Below, piece by piece: positions 34,045 through 42,230 of a stretch of DNA of 64,000 nucleotides; the stretch's first letter is position 1, and every line of letters begins with the position of its first letter. A program made the translations under genes and the position numbers. The stretch is from Dysosmobacter acutus (GTDB taxonomy: Bacteria > Bacillota > Clostridia > Oscillospirales > Oscillospiraceae): the NCBI RefSeq assembly GCF_018919205.1, contig NZ_JAHLQN010000001.1, positions 2,480,001-2,544,000 of the forward strand, read 5' to 3'. The notes beneath the pieces are model-generated. The model was not told the DNA's origin, made no database searches, and worked only from the letters and a program-made list of their open reading frames with translations.

Positions 34045-34652
34045 TATTTCCCCCTGATCTGGAGCTTCATATGACAGCACAGCCGGTCCAGATCCTCGTC
34101 CGTGGCGGCGGGCAGGCGCAGCTTTGCGCCGCAGTCCCTGCACACCAGGTCCACGGCCGCATGGCGCACCTCAATGGAATATCTCCCTGAGCCGCAGGAG
34201 CAGGTGATGCCGTTGGGGCGCTTTGCAATCTCCTTCAGTTCGCAGAGCACTTCATACATGATGACATTGTCCAAAAACGCCTCCGGGTTTTCCTTTTGCT
34301 CCCGCTCTTTTTCCACCAGCACCGCAAGTTCCCGCAGAGCTGGCTCCACACGCTCCATGGGGCCGATGTAGCAGCACAGCTGGCCGGTTTCGGTGCAGCC
34401 CAGGCCGACGCCGTTCCCCTCCAACAGCGCCTCCGGCCGGCAAAAGGCCTGATGCGTCTCGCCGCAGATCCCGCAGGGCACCAGCACCCGGAACCGCTCC
34501 CCCTCGTTTTCCACCCGCAGCGCGCTGGCCCCGCACTCGCAGGCCACTTCCGCATTGGACGCCTCCAGGGCAAACACGCTGCGGGTGCCGATCACCGGCT
34601 TGCCGCAGTCCGGGCAGATATAGCCGAAGGTCCGCATCTGTTCGCCGTTCAT
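34044..34652 (-). CDS. Zinc-ribbon-rich protein of unknown function
   Basis: The 202-residue protein carries several paired cysteines: YICPDCGKP, VACECGAS, VPCGICGETH, TCSCGSG and LVCRDCGAK. The pattern resembles CpXC-type proteins, with zinc ribbons at both ends of a helical middle (about residues 105-145). I do not recognise a defined family. It heads the operon with the NhaC-type antiporter and the CDF transporter, so a metal-linked role is possible; this is inference. Confidence 0.7.
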   Translation of the reverse strand: MNGEQMRTFGYICPDCGKPVIGTRSVFALEASNAEVACECGASALRVENEGERFRVLVPCGICGETHQAFCRPEALLEGNGVGLGCTETGQLCCYIGPMERVEPALRELAVLVEKEREQKENPEAFLDNVIMYEVLCELKEIAKRPNGITCSCGSGRYSIEVRHAAVDLVCRDCGAKLRLPAATDEDLDRLCCHMKLQIRGK

Positions 34653-34794
34653 AGTAAATTCCTCCCAACTCGTTATCAGGCAAATATTATACCTGCTTCC
34701 ACTGTGGAATTCCAGTCTTTTCTTCTATTTTCCAAAAATGTGTGATATTTTTCCCACCCGGGGAAATACTACATCCACGGAAAGGAGCGTGCAT

Positions 34795-35811
34795 ATGACA
34801 AGCAAACAACTGGGAAAACGAACGGTGGCCTTTGCCTCGCCGCCGTCGGTGATCTCTTTTTCCAATATAGGCGGCAAAATGGAAAGCCGCGGCCCCCTTG
34901 CAGACTATTTTGACGAGTTAGACCAGGACTCCTTCTTTGGCGAGAAAACCTGGGAAAAGGGTGAATCCGCCATGCAGAAGCGGGTTTTGAACCGGGCGCT
35001 GCAAAAGGCGGGGATGGCCCCCGCCGACCTGGACTATATTTTCGCGGGAGACCTGCTGAACCAGTGCATCGGTTCCTCCTTCGGCCTGCGGGAGTTCGGC
35101 GTGCCCTTCCTTGGCCTCTATGGAGCCTGCTCCACCATGGGCGAGAGCCTTGCCATGGCGGCCATGGCCATTGACGGCGGCTTTGCCACGCTGGCCGCGG
35201 CCATGACCTCCTCCCACTTCTGCACGGCGGAGCGGCAGTACCGCATGCCCGTGCCCTACGGCAACCAGCGGACTCCCACCGCCCAGTGGACCGCCACCGC
35301 CGCCGGATGCTGCATCTTAGGCGCCCAGGGCGACGGGCCCTATATCACCCATGCCACCTGCGGCAGGATCGTGGACCTTGGCATCTCCGACGTGAACAAC
35401 ATGGGCGCGGCCATGGCCCCCGCCGCCCACGATACGCTGCTGTCTTTTTTCCAGGACACCAACACCTCCCCCTCCGATTTCGACCTGGTGGTCACCGGGG
35501 ACCTTGGGGCTCTTGGCCATGAAATCCTCTGCGATCTGATGGCCCAGGACGGCGTCAGGATGGGGAAGAACTACAAGGACTGCGGGCTGCTGCTCTATGA
35601 CCTGGAGCAGCAGGATATGCACGCCGGAGGGTCTGGCTGCGGCTGCTCGGCCTCCGTGCTCAACGGCTATTTGCTGCGGGGCATGCGGGAAAAGCGGTGG
35701 AAGCGCATTCTCTTCGCCCCCACCGGCGCACTGCTCTCACCAACCTCCTCCTTCCAGGGGGAATCCATCCCCGGCATCAGCCACGCCATCTGCATATCCA
35801 ATACCAAGTGA
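34795..35811 (+). CDS. spoVAD: Stage V sporulation protein AD
   Basis: The ATG at 34795 follows AAAGGAG and gives 338 residues. It has the thiolase-like SpoVAD fold with VISFSNIGG, DLLNQCIGSSFGLREF, LYGACSTMGESLAM and GGGSGCGCS-type C-terminal blocks. SpoVAD sits on the spore inner membrane and binds dipicolinic acid for uptake during sporulation. A -10-like AATACTA 24 bp upstream could serve sigma-G. It is followed by spoVAE at 9 bp; no spoVAC precedes it. Confidence 0.93.
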   Translation: MTSKQLGKRTVAFASPPSVISFSNIGGKMESRGPLADYFDELDQDSFFGEKTWEKGESAMQKRVLNRALQKAGMAPADLDYIFAGDLLNQCIGSSFGLREFGVPFLGLYGACSTMGESLAMAAMAIDGGFATLAAAMTSSHFCTAERQYRMPVPYGNQRTPTAQWTATAAGCCILGAQGDGPYITHATCGRIVDLGISDVNNMGAAMAPAAHDTLLSFFQDTNTSPSDFDLVVTGDLGALGHEILCDLMAQDGVRMGKNYKDCGLLLYDLEQQDMHAGGSGCGCSASVLNGYLLRGMREKRWKRILFAPTGALLSPTSSFQGESIPGISHAICISNTK

Positions 35812-35820
35812 GGTGACTCT

Positions 35821-36177
35821 ATGGACTACTTGAATGCGTTTCTTTGCGGCGGTATCCTCTGCGCCATCGGGCAGATTCTCATCGATAAGACCCAGCTGAC
35901 TCCCGCCCGCATCCTCACCGGCTACGTGGTGTCCGGCGTGATTCTGGGGGCCCTGGGCATTTATGAGCCCATCGTCCAGTGGGGCGGCGCCGGAGCCACC
36001 GTCCCCCTGACCGGCTTTGGTTACAACCTGGCCAAGGGCGTGAGCAAGGCCGTGGGTGAGAAGGGCTGGCTGGGCGTCCTCACCGGAGGGCTCACCGCCA
36101 CCGCAGGCGGCATCGCAGCGGCCGTGCTGTTCGGCTTCCTCATGGCCATGCTGTTTCGCCCCGGCGACAAACGCTAA
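35821..36177 (+). CDS. spoVAE: Stage V sporulation protein AE (AEb type)
   Basis: The 118-residue hydrophobic protein has four predicted helices and the SpoVAEb pattern FLCGGILCAIGQILIDKT, PARILTGYVVSGVILGALG. It is part of the spore membrane channel for Ca-dipicolinate. It is co-transcribed with spoVAD and ends in a strong terminator. Confidence 0.93.
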   Translation: MDYLNAFLCGGILCAIGQILIDKTQLTPARILTGYVVSGVILGALGIYEPIVQWGGAGATVPLTGFGYNLAKGVSKAVGEKGWLGVLTGGLTATAGGIAAAVLFGFLMAMLFRPGDKR

Positions 36178-36231
36178 ACAAGGGAAAGACGGCGGACTCC
36201 CGTACAAGGAGGCGCCGTCTTTCCCTTGTTT
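36176..36231. terminator. Terminator of spoVAD-spoVAE
   Basis: Perfect 19-bp arms (starting AAACAAGGG... and ending ...CCTTGTTT) flank an 18-base loop and include the spoVAE stop. It also faces the small minus-strand gene that ends at 36237. Confidence 0.85.
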
Positions 36232-36236
36232 TCCGC

Positions 36237-36491
36237 TCATCCGCCGCGCAGCGACAGAATCAGCCGCGCCCGCGCTGCCTCGGCGGTTTCCCGGGGCCGT
36301 TCCCGGGACAAATAGGCAAGCGCGTCGTTCCACTCCCGCAGCGGTGCCGCTTCCGCGGCTACGCCCTCCAGCACCCTTGCAAGGTGCAGCCGCTGCCATC
36401 CCTGGAGCTGGCGCAGGTCCGACAGGTATTCGCAGCCCGCGTGAAGCTGCATGGCCTCCAGCAGGGAAATCGCCGTACTTCCACTCAGCAT
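36237..36491 (-). CDS. Small hypothetical protein downstream of a predicted promoter switch
   Basis: The 84-residue ORF has a very good GGAAGGAG site before its ATG. The product is helical, rich in Ala, Leu and Arg (LLEAMQLHAGCEYLSDLRQLQGW, then RPRETAEAARARLILSLRGG), with no membrane segment. I do not recognise a family. It lies 25 bp from the left inverted repeat at 36517, so the invertible segment is placed to control it. Confidence 0.6.
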   Translation of the reverse strand: MLSGSTAISLLEAMQLHAGCEYLSDLRQLQGWQRLHLARVLEGVAAEAAPLREWNDALAYLSRERPRETAEAARARLILSLRGG

Positions 36492-36516
36492 GTGTCACTC
36501 CTTCCGCTTCCAAACA

Positions 36517-36775
36517 ACAAAATCAACATTTTGCATTAAGCTCCGGCCGCCTTTTTCAGTTGAGTCCGGAAAACCGGAGGACAGGCGGTACGATAAAGGG
36601 CTTTAAGAGCCGTTTGGAGGCACGGAGACCAGGCCGCAAAACAGCTGTGTTCTGCGGCCTGATCCGGTGCGCGCAAATTGGGAAATCACTTGTATTTTCC
36701 AAAGGTTCGTGGTATGATTCCAACAGAATATGTAGCCAAGGCGGATTGGCCGCTGCGGCAAAATGTTGATTTTGT
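36517..36775. repeat. Predicted invertible promoter segment (inverton)
   Basis: Perfect 18-bp inverted repeats at 36517-36534 (ACAAAATCAACATTTTGC) and 36758-36775 bracket 223 bp. The inside holds a promoter at 36690-36718 and several smaller hairpins, for example AGGCCGCA/TGCGGCCT. The right repeat is 2 bp from the stop of a tyrosine recombinase gene, the usual layout of a phase-variable switch. No gene lies inside. Confidence 0.6.
36690..36718 (+). promoter_or_regulatory. Promoter inside the invertible segment
   Basis: TTGTAT (36690-36695) and TATGAT (36713-36718) are 17 bp apart. As written it points right, antisense to the recombinase. After inversion it would point left at the 84-residue ORF, about 75 nt upstream of its start. 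Confidence 0.6.
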
Positions 36776-36777
36776 CG

Positions 36778-37629
36778 CTAACGGATCAGTCCCAGCCTGT
36801 CTATCTGCTCCCTCTGCTCCGCGCCGGTGGCCAGCAGATAGATGCGGGTGGTTTCGATGCAGGAGTGGCCCAGCACATCGGCCAGGTGGGCAATGTCCCG
36901 GCAGGCCCTGTAAAACGTGGCCGCGAAGAGATGGCGGAGGTTGTGGGGAAACACCTTGGAGGGTTCCACCCCGGCATGTCTGCACAGCCGCTTCATCTCC
37001 GCCCAAATCTGCCGCCGCGAAAGGCCTTTTCCGCTTCCCGTGAGAAAGATCTCACCGGAGGCGATTTTTTGCTTTTTGGCGTATTTCAACAGCTTCCTGC
37101 AGAGCTTTTCGGGCAGGAGGATCACCCGGATTTTCCCCTTCAGCGACACCTCCGCGCGCCCCGCAAGGGCCGCCTCCACAGTGAGATAGCGCACCTCGCT
37201 GACCCGCACCCCGGTTCCGCCGATGGCCTCCATCAGCAGAGCCAGCCGCTCCTGTCCCCGCTCCCGCGCGGTGTCAAGCAGCCGTCCGTAGTCGCCGCGG
37301 CTCAGCTCCCGGCTGGCCTCCCGGAACATCCGCCGCTGGACCTTTAAGAATTTCACCCGGTATCCCTCCCATCCCGCAAAGCGGAAAAAGCCGTTGAGCG
37401 CGGCCAGCATGGAGTTGATGGTGACCGGAGCGTAACCATGGTCCAAAAGATGGGCCTTCCACCGGGCGGCGTCCTCCCTGGCCACTGCCCGCCCCTCCAT
37501 CCAGCGGGCGAAGGCATTCACATCCCGCAGGTATTTTTCAATCGTGCCGGCGCTTCGCTCCTCGCCGCGGAGATGCTGTTCAAAAGCCGCGATCTCCCGC
37601 TGTGTCATCAGATATCCATTCATGTTCAT
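36778..37629 (-). CDS. Tyrosine recombinase (integrase/invertase)
   Basis: The 283-residue protein has an N-terminal SAM-like DNA-binding domain (about 10-95) and a catalytic domain. Catalytic residues are Arg in GTGVRVSEVRYL, Lys in the beta hairpin (SLKGKIRVILL), His-x-x-Arg in PHNLRHLFA, His in VLGHSCIETT and the nucleophile Tyr in TRIYLLAT. The start could also be the ATG at 37623, which is better spaced from GGAGG. It is longer than needed for nothing else around it: no phage or transfer genes are adjacent, and perfect inverted repeats lie just past its stop. I infer that it inverts that segment. Confidence 0.88.
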   Translation of the reverse strand: MNMNGYLMTQREIAAFEQHLRGEERSAGTIEKYLRDVNAFARWMEGRAVAREDAARWKAHLLDHGYAPVTINSMLAALNGFFRFAGWEGYRVKFLKVQRRMFREASRELSRGDYGRLLDTARERGQERLALLMEAIGGTGVRVSEVRYLTVEAALAGRAEVSLKGKIRVILLPEKLCRKLLKYAKKQKIASGEIFLTGSGKGLSRRQIWAEMKRLCRHAGVEPSKVFPHNLRHLFAATFYRACRDIAHLADVLGHSCIETTRIYLLATGAEQREQIDRLGLIR

Positions 37630-37803
37630 AACCTCCGCAGTGTGATGGCTTATTTTACCTTGCCGGAGGCACTCTATTCAAAATAGAGAAGCCGCCTGAT
37701 TCCCACAGCATCGCCGGCGGCATTCGTTCTTCCGATTTTTGTATATTTTGCACAATAACAAATCGTTTTACTTTCAATTTTTGTAGAATTCGTTTCCACC
37801 CCC

Positions 37804-37885
37804 TTGACTTTTCAGGGAGCCTATTGTATGCTGTAGACACAGGGAAGGAGTGAGTCCCATGGGCCACGAAATTCTCAGAAGATAG
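37804..37885 (+). promoter_or_regulatory. Orphan promoter with ribosome site and 8-codon ORF
   Basis: TTGACT (37804-37809) and TATGCT (37827-37832) are 17 bp apart. GGAAGGAG at 37843-37850 and an ATG at 37859 follow, but the frame MGHEILRR stops at once. Readable stretches continue in the other two frames to about 37975, so this may be a broken gene or a leader peptide. Confidence 0.4.
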
Positions 37886-38141
37886 ATCCTATCTCAGAAC
37901 TCCTATCCCAGAGCAAATTCTGATCCCGGAGCAAATCCCTATCCCAGCCGTTCGGAACAACTGGCGCTAACAGCAAAACCAAAACAGCACTCACTCTGAT
38001 GAGAAGCATGAGGAAGTATCCTGCGTGCAATGTGTTTCCGGTCGTTTGCATAGCAATCCACAGTCGTTTCAACTCCGTTCCGGACGAACCCGTAGAAAGT
38101 TAGAGGTAGCAAGTTTGACCGAAAATCAGAAAGAGCGGTAG

Positions 38142-38170
38142 CCCCCCATTCGCGTTGGACGAATGGGGGG
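38142..38170. terminator. Hairpin, possible terminator
   Basis: Perfect 11-bp arms (CCCCCCATTCG and its complement) flank a 7-base loop, but only TTGT follows. Confidence 0.4.
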
Positions 38171-38212
38171 TTGTGCCATGTATAAGGGCCTGGTCAAACT
38201 GCCGCCCATAAT

Positions 38213-38248
38213 GAACAAGACCCGCCGGAACTCCGGCGGGTCTTGTTC
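38213..38248 (-). terminator. Terminator of the SLOG gene
   Basis: Perfect 17-bp arms (GAACAAGACCCGCCGGA and its complement) overlap the stop codon of the SLOG-family gene. Confidence 0.75.
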
Positions 38249-38757
38249 TATCGCAGCACCGTGGGCAGGTCCACCACACTGACTCCCCGCTCCATGGCGT
38301 ACTGGACCGTATAGCGCGTACCGCCGGGCAGGCCGTCGAACACGGCAATCAGGATGGAGGAGTGGTCCACCATATACCGGTCCCGCCGCTGCATGCAGGT
38401 GCTGGAGTACTTCTCCTGCACTACCGTCTCATAGTCGCACTGCGCAAGCAGCGCGCGGTAGCGCCGCTGCTGCGCCGGAGGCCATGTGTCCGCCTGGGTG
38501 AGGCAGGGGATCGCCGCCTCTATCGTCACCTCCGGGTGCATCTCCCGCAGCCGGAGCACGGCCTCCGCAAAAAAGAGGTCGCAGCCCAGCGCCATGCCGC
38601 AGATGAAATGCCGCATCCCCTCCTGGTATGCGGCCTCCACCGCGTCCCACAGCCGCTGCTTCAAATTCAGGCACCTAAGGTCTCCCTCGTCCGTTCCCCA
38701 GGGCAGCTTCCCCGGCCGGTGGCCGGTAAAGCTGCAGGTACTCTGCCGTCCTCTCAT
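38248..38757 (-). CDS. SLOG family protein (DUF1273/YpsA-like)
   Basis: The 169-residue protein starts STCSFTGHRPGKLPWG, the nucleotide-binding pattern of YpsA/DUF1273 proteins. It continues with HFICGMALGCDLFFAEAVL and AAIPCLTQADTWP. The SLOG fold binds nucleotide-derived ligands; YpsA affects cell division in Bacillus, and relatives appear in stress and defence settings. Residues 125-165 (YMVDHSSILIAVFDGLPGGT) complete the fold. It is a single gene with its own terminator. Confidence 0.88.
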   Translation of the reverse strand: MRGRQSTCSFTGHRPGKLPWGTDEGDLRCLNLKQRLWDAVEAAYQEGMRHFICGMALGCDLFFAEAVLRLREMHPEVTIEAAIPCLTQADTWPPAQQRRYRALLAQCDYETVVQEKYSSTCMQRRDRYMVDHSSILIAVFDGLPGGTRYTVQYAMERGVSVVDLPTVLR

Positions 38758-38907
38758 CCCGCTCCCCCTCTGCCAATTTAAATTCAGTATAGAACAAATT
38801 TTCTATTTTGTAAAGTGGAGAATTGATCTCCACCAACAATCGTTAGTATATTCTTCATTTTAGCCTCATATACTAAGTGTGTCAAGAACAATTGTGGGTG
38901 CTTGTAT

Positions 38908-39132
38908 ATGAGAGATGTTTTAGCCAGCCGCCTCCGCCAGTGCAGGGTCGAGGCAGGATTGACCCAGGGCCAGGTGGCAATCTACTGCAATATCACTGAA
39001 AAAACCTACCAGAACTATGAGCTGATGACCCGGGAGCCAAAGCTGGATATCCTGGTGCGCATTGCGGAGTATTACCAGGTTTCCCTGGATTATCTGGCGG
39101 GGCGGACGGACCGGAAGGAAGTTTGCCGGTAA
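38908..39132 (+). CDS. XRE-family helix-turn-helix regulator
   Basis: The 74-residue protein is one HTH_3 domain: LRQCRVEAGLTQGQVAIYCNITEKTYQNYE, then PKLDILVRIAEYYQVSLDYLAG. It is probably a small DNA-binding repressor. The ATG at 38908 is chosen over a TTG two codons earlier. It is not clearly linked to neighbours; the FMN riboswitch transcript begins just downstream. Confidence 0.88.
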   Translation: MRDVLASRLRQCRVEAGLTQGQVAIYCNITEKTYQNYELMTREPKLDILVRIAEYYQVSLDYLAGRTDRKEVCR

Positions 39133-39174
39133 ATGCCCAGGCTTCCACGCTTCCGGCGCTTCCAAAATTTCCTC

Positions 39175-39203
39175 TTGCATTTTGATGCGGGGGTGATTAT
39201 AAT
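39175..39203 (+). promoter_or_regulatory. Sigma-A promoter of the ribU transcript
   Basis: TTGCAT (39175-39180) and a perfect TATAAT (39198-39203) are 17 bp apart, just before the FMN riboswitch. Confidence 0.75.
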
Positions 39204-39231
39204 GGAGTGCGGAAAAACAATTGAATCTATG

Positions 39232-39356
39232 TCTTCGGGGCGGGGTGCAAGTCCCCACCGGCGGTGATTCCCTCAATGGGCTGAGTCCGCGAGCTGTTAT
39301 ACAGCACGAACCGGTGCGAATCCGGTACCGACAGTTACAGTCTGGATGGTAGAAGA
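39232..39356 (+). promoter_or_regulatory. FMN riboswitch (RFN element)
   Basis: The conserved RFN blocks are present in order: TCTTCGGGGCGGGGTGCAAG with TCCCCACCGGCGGT, then GAGTCCGCGAGC, GAACCGGTGCGAATCCGGTACCGACAGT and the closing GGATGGTAGAAGA. It binds FMN and should shut down ribU through the terminator at 39392-39428. Confidence 0.95.
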
Positions 39357-39391
39357 TGAGTACGGCAGGGAGTGGTTCCTTGCTGTTTGTT

Positions 39392-39428
39392 CACCTTGGA
39401 AGGCACATGCTTTCAAGGTGTTTTTTCT
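39392..39428 (+). terminator. Riboswitch-controlled terminator before ribU
   Basis: CACCTTG and CAAGGTG form a stem followed by TTTTTT. It lies between the FMN aptamer and the ribU start, the expected expression platform. Confidence 0.8.
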
Positions 39429-39487
39429 TGCCTCAGGGCAAAAAATTCAGCGCCTTTTGGCGCGCAAACAGCAAAGGAGACTGTATT

Positions 39488-40105
39488 ATGGAACGAGTAG
39501 AAAACGCGGCAGGAAGCCGCACACAGAGCAAAACCCACAGAATCACCGTCACCGCCATGCTTTCGGCGGTGTCCGCGGTACTGATGTTTGTGGACTTCTC
39601 CGTCCCCTTTATGCCCGCATTCATCAAGATGGACGTCTCGGAGCTTCCGGCCCTTCTGGCCTCCTTCAGCCTGGGCCCGGTCTATGGCGTGGCCGTATGC
39701 TTCATCAAAAACCTGATCAACTGCCTGCGCACCTCCACCGGCTGCGTCGGCGAGCTTTGTAACTTTTTGTTGGGCGCCATCTTCGTATATGTGGCGGGCG
39801 TCGTCTATCTGCGCTTCCACAACCACAAGAGCCGCAAGGGCGCCATCATCGGCTCCGTCCTGGGGGCCCTGGCTATGGCGGTGCTCAGCGTGCCGCTGAA
39901 CTACTATCTCACCTATCCCATCTACGCCAAGCTGATGCCCATCGATGTGATCGTCGGCATGTACCAGGCCATCCGCCCCTCCGCCAACGGCCTTCTGGAC
40001 TGCCTCGTGACCTTCAACATGCCCTTCACCTTCCTCAAGGGGCTGATCGACGTGATCCTCTGCTTCCTGATCTATAAGCCCCTGTCCCCCCTGCTGCATA
40101 AATAA
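39488..40105 (+). CDS. ribU: ECF transporter S component, riboflavin-specific
   Basis: The ATG at 39488 follows AAAGGAG and gives 205 residues with about six helices. The N-terminal half has the RibU pattern: MLSAVSAVLMFVDFSVPFMP, FIKMDVSELPALLASF and the S-component Ala-rich helix. It ends VILCFLIYKPLSPLL. It captures riboflavin and works with a shared energising module (EcfAA'T) encoded elsewhere. The FMN riboswitch directly upstream confirms the substrate class. Confidence 0.93.
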   Translation: MERVENAAGSRTQSKTHRITVTAMLSAVSAVLMFVDFSVPFMPAFIKMDVSELPALLASFSLGPVYGVAVCFIKNLINCLRTSTGCVGELCNFLLGAIFVYVAGVVYLRFHNHKSRKGAIIGSVLGALAMAVLSVPLNYYLTYPIYAKLMPIDVIVGMYQAIRPSANGLLDCLVTFNMPFTFLKGLIDVILCFLIYKPLSPLLHK

Positions 40106-40121
40106 GCTTCTCTCTTTGATG

Positions 40122-40154
40122 CGCCGCCCGATATCGGGCGGCGTATTTTTTCTC
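40122..40154 (+). terminator. Terminator of ribU
   Basis: A perfect 22-bp palindrome (CGCCGCCCGAT and its complement) is followed by TATTTTTTCTCTT. Confidence 0.9.
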
Positions 40155-40202
40155 TTCCGGCCGCGCTGGCAGAAGGTGAAATTTTTGGTCAGGCGGCACA
40201 AG

Positions 40203-40231
40203 TTGAATTTTCATTCCGTCTATGATATATT
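40203..40231 (+). promoter_or_regulatory. Sigma-A promoter of the LTA synthase-like gene
   Basis: TTGAAT (40203-40208) and TATATT (40226-40231) are 17 bp apart, 60 bp before the ATG. Confidence 0.7.
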
Positions 40232-40291
40232 AAAGCATCGTGAATTTCACGTAAAATCCGATTTTTACCCATAAGGAAGGAACTCGCAATC

Positions 40292-42217
40292 ATGGAATCC
40301 AATCTTCAGACGGCGCCGGAGGAGCAGTACTCCCCCGCTGTCAGGCCCCTCACTGTTCCGGATCATTCAGAGGGAGCTGCGTCTTCTGCCGGGGCAGAAG
40401 ACGGCTCTGCGCGCAGAGCCGGACGGTGGGCGCTGCCCGCATGGCTGAAAGACCGGCAAAACCTCTCCCGGGCGGTATTTTGGATCGGTCCTTTCGCCTC
40501 CTACTGCGGCGTGGAGCTGATGAATACCAACAATCCCTTCACTGATTTAAATATCGGGCAGATTTTTTTCAACCTTTTGTGGTACAGCCTGATCTACTGG
40601 GTGATGCGGATGGTGACGGGCCGGAGGAATCTGTCCGCCGGCATCAGCGCAGTGTTCTGCTTTGTCATCGGCCTTTTGAACCACTATGTTCTGGCCTTTC
40701 GGGGCCGGGTCATCTTCCCCGTCGACCTTCTGTGCCTTCAGACCGCCGCCAATGTGGCCTCGGACTACGACTACACACCGGATCGAACCGTTTGGTCCGC
40801 CCTGGCCATTTTACTGGTCTACCTGGTGCTTTTGTTTCTGGTCCCCCGCCACAGGGGCCGGAACAGGCTGCGCCTGCGCACCTGTCTCCTCTCCTGGGGC
40901 GTCATCGGGGCGTTCCTCTTTGCCTTTTTCTGCACGGGCCTGCTGCCCACCGTGGGCATTTACGCCCAGCAGTGGCGGACCCAGCAGAACGGCTGGCTGC
41001 TGAACTTCATGACCTCCCTCAGCTACAGCTTTGTCCGCGCGCCGGAGGGATACGACCTGGACCGGGTCAATGAGATCGCACAGCGTTATCCCGGCACCGC
41101 CGTCGTGGACGGGGCGGAGTACCCGGTAAACCTGATCGTGGTCATGAACGAATCCTTTGCGGACCTCGGCGGTTTTGACAAGTTGGAGCTTTCCGAGGAC
41201 CCGCTCCCCTACTACCATTCGCTGACGGAGAATACGATCAAGGGCACCATGTACTCCCCCGTTACCGGCGGCGGCACCGCCAACGTGGAGTTTGAATATC
41301 TGACCGGCGATTCCCTGGCCTTTCTGCCCTCCTCCACCGTGGCCTATCAGCTCTACCTCTATGACAACTGCCCCTCCCTTGTCTCCCAGGCCAAGGCCCT
41401 GGGCTATCACACCATCGCCTTCCACCCCTACTATTCCTCCGGTTGGAACCGCACCTTTGTCTATGACTGGCTGGGCTTTGACGAGCAGCTCTACGACGAG
41501 GACGTGCAAAACCCCGCATATATCCGAAAGTACATCAGCGACTCAAACGACTATGAACAGCTCTACCGGATGACCGATGAATCGGAGGAGCCCACCTTTA
41601 TCTTCAATGTGACCATCCAGAACCACAGCGGCTACCAGCAGGGGTGGAACAACCTGGAGCGCACCGTGGAGCTCTCCGGCGACAGTCAGGGCAAATCGCC
41701 GGTTGCCGCCCAGTTCTTCTCCCTGATGCGCGAGAGCGACAACGCCATCCGGGAGCTCATCGAACACTACAGCGCCTCCGACGAGCGCACCATGATCGTC
41801 TTTTTCGGCGACCACCAGCCCCCCCTGGAGAACTCCTTCTACGAGTACCTCTACGGCAAGAAGTTGGGGGAGCGCACCACGGAGGAGGCCATGGTCCAGC
41901 ACGAGACCCCGTTTTTCATCTGGGCCAATTACGACATCCCCGAATCCAAGGACGTGCGCATCAGCTCCAATTACCTGGGCACTCTCACCGCACAGGCAGC
42001 GGGTTTCCCCCTCACCGGCTACCAGCAGCTCCATGCCGCGCTGATGGAGCAGTTCTACGTAACCACCACCATCGGCTTTCGCACCGCCGACGGCCTGGTG
42101 ACGGAGGAGGAAGCGGAGCTCACCGAAGAGCAGCAGGCCCTCTACGACGACTACCGGATCATGGCCTACAACCACCTCTTTGACGATGACAATCACCCGG
42201 AGGGATTTTACAGCTGA
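40292..42217 (+). CDS. LTA synthase family sulfatase-like membrane protein
   Basis: The 641-residue protein has a cytoplasmic N-terminus of about 60 residues, five membrane helices (about 65-235) and an extracellular sulfatase-fold domain. The predicted catalytic Thr329 is in TGGGTANVEFEYLTGDS; metal-site motifs include VVMNESFAD and FFGDHQPPLEN. Related enzymes move glycerol-phosphate or other phosphoalcohols from lipids to wall polymers. It has GGAAGGA before the ATG. The end (EEEAELTEEQQALYDD) is acidic. It is followed by an SRPBCC gene at 13 bp. Confidence 0.9.
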   Translation: MESNLQTAPEEQYSPAVRPLTVPDHSEGAASSAGAEDGSARRAGRWALPAWLKDRQNLSRAVFWIGPFASYCGVELMNTNNPFTDLNIGQIFFNLLWYSLIYWVMRMVTGRRNLSAGISAVFCFVIGLLNHYVLAFRGRVIFPVDLLCLQTAANVASDYDYTPDRTVWSALAILLVYLVLLFLVPRHRGRNRLRLRTCLLSWGVIGAFLFAFFCTGLLPTVGIYAQQWRTQQNGWLLNFMTSLSYSFVRAPEGYDLDRVNEIAQRYPGTAVVDGAEYPVNLIVVMNESFADLGGFDKLELSEDPLPYYHSLTENTIKGTMYSPVTGGGTANVEFEYLTGDSLAFLPSSTVAYQLYLYDNCPSLVSQAKALGYHTIAFHPYYSSGWNRTFVYDWLGFDEQLYDEDVQNPAYIRKYISDSNDYEQLYRMTDESEEPTFIFNVTIQNHSGYQQGWNNLERTVELSGDSQGKSPVAAQFFSLMRESDNAIRELIEHYSASDERTMIVFFGDHQPPLENSFYEYLYGKKLGERTTEEAMVQHETPFFIWANYDIPESKDVRISSNYLGTLTAQAAGFPLTGYQQLHAALMEQFYVTTTIGFRTADGLVTEEEAELTEEQQALYDDYRIMAYNHLFDDDNHPEGFYS

Positions 42218-42230
42218 CAGGAGGGATTTC

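Larger units (their letters stand above)
37630..38212. other. Accessory intergenic region with an orphan promoter
   Basis: No convincing gene is seen in these 583 bp. The left part is AT-rich. It contains an orphan promoter and leader (37804-37885), short repeats of the type CCTATCYCAGA (37888-37955), and a C6/G6 hairpin at 38142-38170. Confidence 0.5.

Noticed and set aside
37875-38072. 65-codon minus-strand ORF with one hydrophobic stretch
   Set aside because: Its start is TTG directly abutting GGAG with no spacing, it runs antisense through the short-repeat leader, and no family is recognised.
38100-38348. 82-codon ORF near the end of the SLOG gene
   Set aside because: It overlaps the SLOG gene and its terminator in another frame.
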